Shown one piece after another: positions 1 to 10,697 of a stretch of DNA of 64,000 nt. Position 1 is the first letter of the stretch. Each line of letters begins with the position of its first letter. The notes beneath the pieces are model-generated. The model searched no databases, was not told the DNA's origin, and saw only the letters and a program-made list of their open reading frames with translations. Origin of the DNA: Marisa cornuarietis (Eukaryota > Mollusca > Gastropoda > Architaenioglossa > Ampullariidae); contig SMMW01000643.1 of assembly GCA_004794655.1 (NCBI GenBank), positions 144,001 through 208,000 on the forward strand, read 5' to 3'. Position numbers and translations under genes: made by a program.

Positions 1-64
1 TAATGAAGTTAATTTGTATAGCGCTTTTTCTTACCATTAAAGGGAGGCTCAAAGCGCTTTACTA
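1..64. repeat. Short GCGC-palindrome dispersed repeat, copy 1
   Basis: The sequence runs TATAGCGC, then GGCTCAAAGCGC and TTTAC, so AGCGC and GCGCT face each other around a short spacer. A similarly arranged motif (TATAGCGC, GGCTCATGGCGC, TTTACAAA) occurs at the other end of the window near 63768-63811. Motifs of this type are widespread in invertebrate interspersed repeats. The family name is not asserted. The left end may lie outside the window. Confidence 0.45.
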
Positions 65-945
65 AAAAGAAAAACACACAAACATAATAATAATGGATGT
101 TGATCTCAAAAACAGTAAGTGTCAGTGTTGTTATTATTATTTACACTCACTCCCTTCCCGCCTCACCGGACTTTCCTTTGAAGTTGATCAACACAAAGCA
201 AGGATCAGTATATTCAGTATGTGCAGTGTCTTGAATTTCAAGTGTAGGCCAGTAAAAAGAAAGGTTCATCGGATTATTGCAGTTTGAGGGCAACAGTTGA
301 GAAGAGAGCCCAGTCCTGGCAGTGAAGAAGAGGTGACAGCAGTCAGTGACACACACGGATACAGAATGACACGAACTGTCAGCAGACGACATCGCTGAAC
401 CGCATAGATCCAGAATCTAATCCACAGAACATGTAGCAACATATGCAGTTCATAAATTAAAAATGGAAAACGGTATGGTCCACGATGGTCCACAATGGTC
501 CCCGATGGTCCACAATGCCAGAAACAGTTAAAAGTGTCAGCGAGGGAGGCGCAGAATCCTGTGCAGTCACAAATCAAAGCAAGATGGCAGAACGACGAAC
601 AGGAGACAGAAGCCGTTAGTGGAAGAAAATGTCTTACAAAGAAATGCTGGAGCACAAGAACTGAAGAACAATCCATAAAGAAGATAAACGGCGCAGCAAA
701 CAGCACAGATGAGAAGAAGAAACCAAAGCTCGACGTACATCCAAGGACGAGACAAAACGACAGAGAGCTCGTCCCCTCCAGCCAGTTAGGCCAAGGGACA
801 TCACTCTCAAATCTAGATATAATATGTTTCAAAGTAACCTGACTGAGTTTGGGTAGTCGTTGAATATATCCACACCTCACACAACCACACACAGGTGCTC
901 CTGAAATGATCTCCCTTGACGACAATGCTATCGTCTTGCACTGGA
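65..945. other. Gene-free stretch with no recognised feature
   Basis: Several overlapping open frames exist on both strands, the longest about 240 codons on the minus strand. None shows a recognisable domain, plausible splice structure or composition unlike random frames. A short internal repeat built on 'ATGGTCCACAATGG' lies at 474-520. No gene is called. Confidence 0.5.
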
Positions 946-1088
946 CAGTGGCGTAGAACAAGGGGGGCAAAGTGAGGGGGGGAGCCACCCTCTAAAGAAA
1001 CATACTGAATAGGCAAGAATGTGAATGTCGTTCACTTCAGCAGAAAGTTTGCCGCCCTTAAAATGATGAGCATCCTCCTACGCCACTG
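946..1088. mobile_element. MITE-like element, family A copy 1 (143 bp)
   Basis: The element begins CAGTGGCGTAGAAC and ends CCTACGCCACTG, giving imperfect terminal inverted repeats of about 12 bp. Inside are a G-rich left part and a 'GGCAAGAATGTGA' block. The same ends and interior recur at 49901-50062, and in reverse orientation at 20797-20919. No coding capacity is present, so this is a non-autonomous element. The transposase superfamily cannot be told from the sequence alone. Confidence 0.7.
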
Positions 1089-1147
1089 GTGTAGGTCCCC
1101 TTCTGCAGTCACCGCTGCTGGGAAGGTGGTCCACCGCTACTCTACTC

Positions 1148-1352
1148 CTCCCGGCTGACAGAAACAACATTTCTACTTCTAGTCATCCACGTCACCTGGT
1201 GCTGGTTAGAAAGGCACTTCCGGCTGACAGAAACAACATTTCTACTTCTAGTTCGTATATTTCGTATATGTGAGTGTGATAATTGCATGGAGGCCACATT
1301 TCTTATATGTGAGTGTGATAATTGCATGGAGGCCACATTTCTTATATGTGAG
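1148..1352. repeat. Small tandem repeats (29-bp pair and ~47-bp triplet)
   Basis: A block beginning 'GGCTGACAGAAACAACATTT' occurs at about 1153 and again at about 1223. It is followed by about three copies of a unit containing 'GTGAGTGTGATAATTGCATG' and 'GAGGCCACATTTC'. No gene is seen here. Confidence 0.7.
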
Positions 1353-1402
1353 TGATATCTGATAAAATAAACGAAATTCGTAAACTTAGTTCCTGGTAAC
1401 AA

Positions 1403-1592
1403 CGAATAAGTTTGTGGTGATTTAAAGGTCTTGATGACTTTAAGCTTGTGGTGATTTAAAGGTCTTGATGACTTTAAGCTTGTGGTGATTTAAAGGTCTT
1501 GATGACTATAAGCTTGTGGTGATTTAAAGGTCTTGATGACTTTAAGCTTGTGGTGATTTGAAGGTCTTGATGAGATTAATTATGTGGTAATT
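1403..1592. repeat. ~37-bp minisatellite, about five copies
   Basis: Units contain 'AAGCTTGTGGTGATTTAAAG' followed by 'GTCTTGATGACTTT'. The last unit is diverged. The array ends just before the presumed left edge of the hAT remnant. A short stretch after that element's right end (GATGACTTTA near 4174) resembles this unit, so the transposon may have landed at the array edge. Confidence 0.85.
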
Positions 1593-1689
1593 TAATAATT
1601 ATCTAGATCAGAAATACAACGATTTTGTTTGAACCGAGACTAGACTTCCTGAAAGTGCACATGCTGTGCATGCGCGTGTGCAATCGCAT

Positions 1690-3027
1690 TTCCGTTATGG
1701 ACAGTCGTGTGCACAACAACCCTGCGAAAATGCTGGTAAAAAGTGTAAACTTGAGGACGAAGGTCGTGTTTTTAATGAAGAATGGACTCACAAATATTTC
1801 TTCACCTATTCTGGACAGAAAGCAGTATGTTTACTGTGCCAAGATACCGTTGGTGTGGTGAAAGAATACAATTTACGGCGTCATCATCAAACAAAACGGG
1901 GATTTGGGATGCAATCTGGCCGATGGAGAAAGAAGGAAAAAGGTTTGGAATATGTCTCACAGCTGGACAAGCAGCAATCTCTGTTTAAAAAACATTCATC
2001 AAATCAGGATGCTGCGCTGGAGGCAAGTTTTAAAGTGTCTTAATTAATTTTTTTTTTTAAACCAGACCTTTCTCAGATGGAGAGCTCGTAAAACAAAGTA
2101 TGGTGGATTGCGTAAAAATAGTGTGATAGGAAATGAAAAACAAGTTTGAAAAAATTTCGTTATCGAGGAGAACTGTTGTTCAACGTGTAGAAATGATTAG
2201 TGAAGAACTCAAACAACAGCTGATGGATGCAAGTAAAAGTTTTTTGTGTTATTCGTTAGCACTGGACGAGAGCACAGACATACAGGATACTGACCAGTCG
2301 CTAATTTCTGCGTGGGGTCGATGACAATTTCACAATCACACAAGAATTACTAGCAATGGAGTCCACGAAAGACACAACAACTGGCGAAGATATATGAGAT
2401 TGTGTTGTAAAAGCAGTTGATTGAAATGGAACATCATGGCTGGTATTACTACTGATGGTGCACGGCCACGCGTGGAACAAATGTAGGAATGGTCAAACTT
2501 TTGTAAAACAGAATAAAACAAGACAATCCACATCAAGTGCTCTGGTCATTCCATTGTATTCTTCACCAGGAACATTTATGCAAAGCAGCACTTGATATGA
2601 AACATATTATAGATCCTGTAGTAAGTGTAATCAATGCAATTCGAGCAAGAGCTCTGAATCACAGACAATTAACAGCTCTACTGGAGGATATAGAGGCTGA
2701 GCATGGAGATGTACTCTACCACAACAACATCACATGGCTGAGTCTGGGGAAAGTGTTACAGCGAGTGAGGGACCTGCGGCATGAAATCCTGATGTTTCTG
2801 GACATTAAGGGAATGGAGTGTGACTTTGTTTCCAAAATGAAAAGTGATGTGTGGCAATGTGAATTGATGTTTGCTATTGATGTCTTTGAAAAGTTAAACC
2901 AGTTAAATGTCACACTACAGGGGAAAGATTGATTGGCTCATGACATGTGCAAAGAAATGGTGGCTGTTGGGATCACTGCGCATTGAGCGTATCTCTGCGA
3001 TGCGGAAACTGGCGCATTATAAAACGA

Positions 3028-3119
<92 letters not shown>

Positions 3120-3667
3120 ATCATTTCAAAGAATGTTTCTTTATTTTCAAAGCAGACAAGTGAAGGGAAGTTCACACATTTTTCTTTGTTATCAATGACA
3201 AAAGTACCTGCTCACCTGCATGTAAAATGTAGAGCACAGTTGGACAGTTTGATGGCAGTGTGTACAACTAGGTGTACAAGAGTTCCACAGAAGATTTGTG
3301 GATTTTAAGGAGATGGAATCAAAATTCAACATATTATCATGTCCTTTTTCTGTTCACGTTGATGTGCTCCTGATGAATTACAACTTGAACTGATACACCT
3401 TCAATCAGATCATGCATTGAAGAAAAGGTTTTATTCCCTGTCACTGGTTGAGTTTTATAAGTGCCTCTCCCACAAATCATTTTCTTAAGTATTTGCTGCC
3501 TGGTTATTTTCAATATTTGGTTCAAGTTACATCTGTGAGCAAAGTTTTTCCTGCATGAATATAAAGAAGTCAAAGAACAGCTCATTGCTGTCAGATGCAA
3601 ACTTGCAGTCAGTGATGAGAGTATCTACCAGTAATTTTGAGCCAACTTTTAAAGGAATTGTTCAGCA
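1690..3667 (+). pseudogene. hAT transposase pseudogene (BED finger, GTF2IRD2/ZBED-like)
   Basis: Pieces of a hAT-family transposase can be followed across frames. Around 1760-1900 is a BED-type zinc finger (AVCLLCQDTV, then YNLRRHHQTK). At 2133-2320 is a segment with SLALDESTDIQDTDQ, matching the first catalytic region of hAT enzymes. At 2537-2930 is a segment with HCILHQEHLCKAAL, NITWLSLGKVLQRV and NQLNVTLQGKD, the conserved central core in which the usual RWLSRGK is partly altered. Near 3530-3660 are remnants of the C-terminal dimerisation domain. Stops and frameshifts separate the pieces, and a long CAT repeat interrupts the frame at about 3029. The protein is certainly non-functional. Domesticated relatives in vertebrates include GTF2IRD2 and ZBED proteins; that comparison is from memory of the families. 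Confidence 0.85.
3029..3121. repeat. (CAT)n trinucleotide microsatellite, ~30 units
   Basis: An almost perfect run of CAT/ATC lies inside the transposase remnant. Depending on frame it reads as poly-Ser or poly-His on the plus strand, and as poly-Met on the minus strand. The sequence on both sides still resembles transposase coding sequence, so the repeat expanded within it. Confidence 0.97.
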
Positions 3668-3931
3668 GGGGCCGGTTGCACGACACCTTTCTAATTTTAA
3701 ACACTTTTAGGCCTTAACTCTATTTAAATAATTAGTTTAAAGTGCACACCACAATTTTAGAATTTTTGAAACGAAAACTGTTTTAAGTAAAATAAAGTTG
3801 TTTAAGTCTGACTTTCCGTCCTTTCAGTATAACTTTTTTATGTTCTTCTGCAATGCATCAAAATGGCTAAGAAGAGTTTGCTTTTTTAGAACAATTTGAA
3901 GGTTTAGAAACGTGGTTGTGCAACTGGCCCC
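3668..3931. mobile_element. MITE-like element, family B copy 1 (264 bp), nested in the hAT
   Basis: The ends are GGGGCCGGTTGCAC and GTGCAACTGGCCCC, imperfect inverted repeats of about 14 bp. The interior is AT-rich, with blocks such as 'AAGTGCACACCACAATTTTA' and 'GTCTGACTTTCCGTCC'. A second copy in opposite orientation lies at 48599-48860. The insertion interrupts the end of the hAT coding region, so it is younger than the hAT. GAATTGT occurs close to both edges and may mark the target duplication. Confidence 0.8.
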
Positions 3932-4175
3932 AGAATTGTAGTCAAAAAAATGTTTTCTCATTAAATTGTGTGTGCCTAATTGTTCAATCTTCTTTTATAT
4001 TTATTCTTACAGTACTACATATTTCATGTGCTCATTATTCAATAAATTCATGTGTTTACAATTTGACAATAATACGTAGTATTTGTCTTCAAATTGAAGG
4101 TGCGGCCCTCGGATTAGTCATGGTCCAGCAATGCGGCCCTCGCAACGAGAAAGTTTACCCACCCCTTGTCTAGAT

Positions 4176-4995
4176 GACTTTACCCGCAAGGGGTTTTAAT
4201 GGACAGAAGGAGAAAAGCAACACGTTAGCTGAGGACAAATATGCTTCCAAGAAATGTATGTGTCATGACAATGTGCTAAGCTACTGGCATTAGTCTAGGC
4301 ACTAAGCGTTAGTCTAAGTACTAGGCAGTAGTTAATCACCATGCAACAGAGGAACCAGACCTATGCTCTAGAGGTCTCCTAGCACTGTAATGCACGTCTG
4401 CATCAGCATGTTGACACGTGACTATAGAATGCACAGAGCCTCTAACCCTAACCCAGTTAAGAACGCTAGCGCTCAATCCTGAGCAGACTTAGCCTAGATG
4501 GCGCTTCCACTTGGCCTCCCATCGCGAGCCGCACCTTTGACAACCTTTGACACAGCCAGCCACTCGGACGGCTGTCAGATCCTCGCTTGCAGACGCTGCT
4601 GGGCTCCGCCATCGACATCTTGCCGACATCCGGTCTGCCAAAGATGCACTTCCGCACAACAGCTCCAGTCAAAGTTAGAAGGCGTTGTAGTCATAGGGAC
4701 ATCCCGCAGGCAATGTGGCGTTTATTATTAACGAAGGAAATTTGTTCGTAAACATGGAAGTACGTAAAGATGTCCACAGAGGTGACAACCACCACTCCCG
4801 CGGAAGCCGAGACGAAACGTTGGCCACTGCGCAGGTCATAGCGCAGGTCGCAGGCAGCAAATGACTACAAGACGGCATCTGCACATGAGCAGCCTTTTTT
4901 GCGATCTTTAGCTTTTGCATTCCTCGATATCTTCATCATCAAATGTTATTCTCAAGTTACAACTCAAATTAGACTATTTTTTGTTTTCCCCAGTC
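4176..4995. other. Gene-free stretch
   Basis: Mixed sequence with short repeats ('CTAAGCACTAGG'-type words around 4275-4330) and one CTAACCCTAACCC motif at 4442. No gene or transposon could be supported. Confidence 0.45.
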
Positions 4996-5149
4996 AGACA
5001 GGACACGAGTTTCAACTTGTAGAGCCTTACGCCGCTGTTGATGTCACTAAGCGCCAAAGTCTGGATGTGGCTGACCTGGGCTACAGTGAAAACAAAACGA
5101 GCTTCCTGATGACATCTGCAAAAAAACTAAGGACGCAAATGGACAACTA
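4996..5149 (+). other. Possible orphan exon of unknown gene
   Basis: A T-rich tract ending TTTTTTGTTTTCCCCAG precedes about 51 open codons (beginning after the AG with SDRTRVST- or QTGHEFQ-type readings, depending on frame). In the frame containing QTGHEFQLVEPYAAVDV the open run ends at TAA at 5148-5150. The acceptor looks strong, but no partner exon, domain or donor could be recognised. This is kept only as a weak candidate and could be chance. Confidence 0.2.
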
Positions 5150-5561
5150 ATCTCACACTCGCAGACGATGCACTGAACATGACAGTGAGGGGACGTAAAT
5201 GGTAACTTGGACAAATGGACAAAGTCTAGTTCTTGGGGTCTTGGATGAGAACAAGTCTGCTAGTTGCTTGAGGAAGCTTCTTTCGTAGGTCACGAAGTCA
5301 AGCCCGTGGTTTCACGAGACTGTTGTGAAATAAAAGCACGTCTTTGTAGAGTGAGGACTGCTCTATGTACAGGAGCAGACACATTTTCATACCCTGACAC
5401 TAAAAGCTAAGAAGGGCCGGCCTAACCTCTGATCTCAAGCTAACAATGAACCGAGTAGATAGTGGCGAGGGCGCAGTACTATTGACGTCATAGGCAGAGA
5501 GTTCAAGCCCTCTGCACCGTTTGTAAGAACCTGAGAATCGACACATCCTTAGCACATTTTG

Positions 5562-5565
<4 letters not shown>
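5150..5565. other. Gene-free stretch
   Basis: No coding, RNA or transposon signature is recognised between the weak exon candidate and the CA-rich array. Confidence 0.4.
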
Positions 5566-5597
<32 letters not shown>

Positions 5598-5765
5598 GCA
5601 CACCCACACACACACGCACACCCACATAGCCACATACCCATATGCACACACACACACACACTTTAACATGCAGATACGCACACACATACATATATTCACA
5701 TCTCAACACACCCACACACACGCACACCCACCCACACACGCACAAACATAGCCACATACCCATAT

Positions 5766-5799
<34 letters not shown>

Positions 5800-5832
5800 T
5801 CACACTTCAACACACACACTCACACACACAAG
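5566..5832. repeat. Compound CT/CA microsatellite
   Basis: A CT run leads into long CA-rich tracts interrupted by 'CATAGCCACATACCCATATG', which occurs twice (about 5625 and 5747). This makes a roughly 120-bp duplicated compound unit. Cys/Val- or His/Thr-rich open frames here are repeat artefacts. Confidence 0.95.
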
Positions 5833-6045
5833 AAAGTAGAAGATCTAGATGTTAATAGTTGTCCCACACTACTTCATATGAATAAGTTGACACATACACC
5901 CTCAGGCCACGTCACATGCAAGCAACCCCCTCCCTTATACATCACTCAGCCCACGACTCAACTTTTGCAGCGTATGTGGATAATGCAAACCTTGTGACGT
6001 CACTGGGGGACTGCGTGAGTCCTGTCTCCTCAACGTTCAGCAAGC

Positions 6046-6945
6046 GTCACACACACAGACCACGTGTACAACACAAACCCGTGTACAACACACAAGCCGT
6101 ATACAACACACAAGCTGTGTACAACACACAGACCACGTGAACAACACACAAAACGTGTACACACAGATCACGTGTACAACACACAGCCCATGTACAACAC
6201 ACAGACCACGTGTACAACACACAGACCACGTGTACAACACACAATCCGTGTACAACACACAGACCATGTGTACAAAACACAACCCGTGTCCAACAAACAG
6301 CCTGTGTACAACACACAACCCGTGTACAACACACAGACCACATGTATAATACACAACCCGTGTACAACACACAGACCACGTGTACAACACACAAGCCGTG
6401 TCCAACACACAACCCGTGTACAACATACAACCCGCGTACAACACACAGACCACATGTATAATACACAACCCGTGTACAACACACAGACCACGTGTACAAC
6501 ACACAAGCCGTGTCCAACACACAACCCGTGTACAACATACAACCCGCGTACAACACACAGACCACATGTATAATACACAACCCGTGTACAACACACAGAC
6601 CACGTGTACAACACACAAGCCGTGTCCAACACACAACCCGTGTACAACGCACAACCCGTGTACAACACACAACCCGTGTACAACACACAACACGTTACAG
6701 CACACAACCCGTGTACAACACACAGACCACATGTACAACACAAAACACGTGTAAACCACACAGACCACGTGTACACGACACAGACCACGTGTACAACACA
6801 AAACACGTGTAAACTACACCACGACACAGACCACGTGTACAACACAAAACACGTGTAAACCACACAGACCACGTGTACACGACACAGACCACGTGTACAA
6901 CACGCAACCCGTGTACAACACACAACCCGTGTACAACACACACTG
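6046..6945. repeat. 18-20 bp minisatellite with CACGTG core
   Basis: About 45 units built on 'CGTGTACAACACACA' followed by ACC or GACCA. Two unit types alternate: one with CCCGTG and one with CCACGTG, the latter containing the palindromic E-box CACGTG. Higher-order blocks of about 112 bp repeat around 6320-6610. Beyond 6730 a longer variant with AAAACACGTGTAAAC takes over. Open frames of up to about 290 codons on either strand are by-products of the repeat. Confidence 0.95.
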
Positions 6946-7199
6946 CCCAACCCGTTAGTTGAGGTGCACCACTGATACGCATGCGTCGTCAAGGCTACCA
7001 CTGGCAGTTGCCAATGACCACCGATTTGTAGAAGAATCACAACCTCCATGTAACAGAGATGTAAGTATTAAAGATCTACACTCGTGTGTAGTACAGGAAA
7101 CTAGGTGAGCACGTCCAGAAAATACCATTTAGAGGAAAACTGTTAGCCACCGACAGCAAACCCCATCGGCTCCTGTCGTCATTCCTTCGCTGTTTGCCT

Positions 7200-9935
7200 T
7201 TTAGAGCTGCACTTGGTGTCGATATATAACACCTGACAGCTGGACTTCATGTTGATACATAACAACTGACAGCTGCACTTGGTGTCGATACATAACAACT
7301 GACAGCTGCACTTGGTGTCGATACATAGCAACTGACAGCTGGACTTGATGTCGATACATAACACCTGACAGCTGGACTTCATGTTGATACATAACAACTG
7401 ACAGCTGCACTTGGTGTCGATACATAACAACTGACAGCTGGACTTGGTGTCGATACATAACAACTGACAGCTGGACTTGGTGTCGATACATAACAACTGA
7501 CAGCTGGACTTGGTGTCGATACATAGCAACTGACAGCTGGACTTGGTGTCGATACATAACAACTGACAGCTGGACTTGATGTCTATACACAACAACTAGC
7601 ATGTGGACTTGATGTCTATACACAACAACTAGCATGTGGACTTGATGTCTATACACAACAACTAGCATCTGGACTTGATGTCTATACACAACAACTAGCA
7701 TCTGGACTTGATGTCTATACACAACAACTAGCATTTGGACTTGATGTCGATACATAACAACTGACAGCTGGACTTTATGTCGATACATAACGATACATAA
7801 CAACTGACAGCTGGACTTTATGTTGATACATAACAACTGACAGCTGCACTTGATGTCGATACATAACAGCTCACAGCTGGACTTGGTGTCGATACATAGC
7901 AACTGACAGCTGGACTTGGTGTCGATACATAGCAACTGACAGCTGGACTTGATGTCTATACACAACAACTAGCATGTGGACTTGATGTCTATACACAACA
8001 ACTAGCATGTGGACTTGATGTCTATACACAACAACTAGCATCTGGACTTGATGTCTATACACAACAACTAGCATGTGGACTTGATGTCTATACACAACAA
8101 CTAGCATTTGGACTTGATGTCGATACATAACAACTGACAGCTGGACTTAATGTCGATACATAACAACTGACAGCTGGACTTTATGTTGATACATAACAAC
8201 TGACAGCTGGACTTGGTGTCGATACATAACAACTGACAGCTGGACTTAATGTCGATACATAACAACTGACAGCTGGACTTTATGTCGATACATAACAACT
8301 GACAGCTGGACTTTATGTTGATACATAACAACTGACAGCTGGACTTGGTGTCGATACATAACAACTGACAGCTGGACTTAATGTCGATACATAACAACTG
8401 ACAGCTGGACTTAATGTCGATACATAACAACTGACAGCTGGACTTAATGTCGATACATAACAACTGACAGCTGGACTTGTTTTCGATACATAACAACTGA
8501 CAGCTGGACTTTATGTCGATACATAACGATACATAACAACTGACAGCTGGACTTTATGTTGATACATAACAACTGACAGCTGCACTTGATGTCGATACAT
8601 AACAGCTGACAGCTGGACTTGGTGTCGATACATAGCAACTGACAGCTGGACTTGGTGTCGATACATAACAACTGACAGCTGGACTTGATGTCTATACACA
8701 ACAACTAGCATGTGGACTTGATGTCTATACACAACAACTAGCATGTGGACTTGATGTCTATACACAACAACTAGCATGTGGACTTGATGTCTATACACAA
8801 TAACTAGCATGTGGACTTGATGTCTATACACAACAACTAGCATGTGGACTTGATGTCTATACACAACAACTAGCATGTGGACTTGATGTCTATACACAAC
8901 AACTAGCATGTGGACTTGATGTCTATACACAACAACTAGCATGTGGACTTGATGTCTATACACAACAACTAGCATCTGGACTTGATGTCTATACACAACA
9001 ACTAGCATGTGGACTTGATGTCTATACACAACAACTAGCATTTGCACTTGATGTCGATACATAACAACTGACAGCTGGACTTGTTTTCGATACATAACAA
9101 CTGACAGCTGGACTTTATGTCGATACATAACGATAAATAACAACTGACAGCTGGACTTTATGTTGATACATAACAACTGACAGCTGCACTTGATGTCGAT
9201 ACATAACAACTGACAGCTGGACTTTATGTCGATACATAGCAACTGACAGCTGGACTTGGTGTCGATACATAACAACTGACAGCTGGACTTGATGTCTATA
9301 CACAACAACTAGCATGTGGACTTGATGTCTATACACAACAACTAGCATGTGGACTTGATGTCTATACACAACAACTAGCATGTGGACTTGATGTCTATAC
9401 ACAACAACTAGCATGTGGACTTGATGTCTATACACAACAACTAGCATGTGGACTTGATGTCTATACACAACAACTAGCATGTGGACTTGATGTCTATACA
9501 CAACAACTAGCATGTGGACTTGATGTCTATACACAACAACTAGCATTTGGACTTGATGTCGATACATAACAACTGACAGCTGGACTTAATGTCGATACAT
9601 AACAACTGACAGCTGGACTTTATGTTGATACATAACAACTGACAGCTGGACTTGGTGTCGATACATAACAACTGACAGCTGGACTTAATGTCGATACATA
9701 ACAACTGACAGCTGGACTTAATGTCGATACATAACAACTGACAGCTGGACTTGATGTCGATACATAACAACTGACAGCTGGACTTGATGTCGATACATAA
9801 CAACTGACAGCTGGACTTGATGTCGATACATAACAACTGACAGCTGGACTTGATGTCGATACATAACAACTGACAGCTGGACTTGATGTCGATATCTAAC
9901 AACTGACAGCTGGACTTGATGTCGATACATAGCAG
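7200..9935. repeat. 33-bp minisatellite with two alternating subfamilies, ~83 units
   Basis: Type A units contain 'GTCGATACATAACAACTGAC' then AGCTGGACTT. Type B units contain 'GTCTATACACAACAACTAGC' then ATGTGGACTT. They occur in blocks: A 7200-7570, B 7580-7735, A 7740-7950, B 7955-8105, A 8110-8685, B 8690-9045, A 9050-9285, B 9290-9540, A 9545-9935. Because 33 is a multiple of three, minus-strand frames stay open as 11-residue repeats. A shortened unit (CGATACATAACGATACATAA) recurs at about 7780, 8517 and 9117, each time in the same block context. Confidence 0.97.
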
Positions 9936-10440
9936 CTGGAATCATGATAACCATCTAGAGCTACACTTAGTGTCCAGATATGACAACAGGAAGCACGATG
10001 CCCATTTACAGCTGTACTTTCTAACACCCTGCTGACTAACTTCCGCCCATGTCACAGTTGATGACTTACTGATTTGATAGTCATTGTGTCTGCTTAAATA
10101 TTTTAAGAAACGGCGCTGCTGGGTTATTATTCTGGTCTTTATTGAAATTCAAGCAAAACACTTCAAATGATTTTCCCATAATTTTCCCGAAATACGTCAA
10201 ACAAAGTCGGTTTGATAGCAGCGCAAACCTCTCTCTATCCTATTGCTGCTTGATCGGTCTTTCGCGAAAAAAAGACCAGCAGGCAAGGGTAGAAAGTTCA
10301 TCCGGGAGCGTGTCGTCAAGTACCCATATCACTGATGTAAGGAGATTTCTGATTGGCTGACCTTTCACATTCCCAAAACTTAATGCAAATAAGCCTCGTT
10401 TCGTATATAAATTGAACAACAAATAGTTCACATAATAAAA
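9936..10440. other. Spacer between arrays
   Basis: Non-repetitive sequence without a recognised gene. Frames of 72-93 codons on both strands lack any domain. Confidence 0.5.
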
Positions 10441-10695
10441 ATGAAATATACTGAGTACAAAAGAAATCAAAGATACTGAATACAAATAAGAATTGAAGAA
10501 ACTGAATACAATAGGAATCAAACAAAGAAACTGAATACAATAGAAATCAAAGATACTGAATACAAATAAGAATTAAAGATACTGAAAACAACAGAAAGCA
10601 AAGATACTGAATACAATAGTAATCAAAGATACTGAATACAATAGTAATCAAAGATACTGAATACAATAGTAATCAAAGATACTGAATACAATAGA
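10440..10695. repeat. ~24-bp minisatellite
   Basis: Units 'AATCAAAGATACTGAATACA' plus ATAG, more regular towards the right and degenerate at the left. The array passes directly into the 27-bp array. Confidence 0.9.
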
Positions 10696-10697
10696 AG

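Larger units (their letters stand above)
1609..4168 (+). mobile_element. Decayed hAT DNA transposon
   Basis: The right end reads AAGTTTACCCACCCCTTG, a typical hAT right terminus, preceded by two 'TGCGGCCCTCG'-type blocks common in subterminal regions of Charlie-like hATs. The heptamer TCTAGAT occurs just outside the right end (4169-4175) and at 1602-1608, directly before a CAG. This fits a 7-8 bp target duplication and places the left end near 1609. The left terminus itself does not mirror the right one, so it is either mutated or replaced. A CAT microsatellite and a MITE sit inside. Confidence 0.75.

Noticed and set aside
266..988. 240-codon minus-strand frame rich in Cys, Phe and Leu
   Set aside because: No domain, and it overlaps a MITE end. 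Probably chance.
6037..7049. Frames of 213-293 codons rich in Cys, Val and Tyr that could suggest a cysteine-rich secreted protein
   Set aside because: They are read from the 18-20 bp array in multiple overlapping frames and on both strands, so they are a repeat artefact.
6046..9935. CRISPR-like appearance of regularly spaced repeats
   Set aside because: The units are contiguous tandem repeats without unique spacers, and the genome is eukaryotic.
7200..9954. Several minus-strand open frames of 78-265 codons with an 11-residue repeat
   Set aside because: They follow from the stop-free 33-bp unit. There is no start context, promoter, splice or domain evidence.
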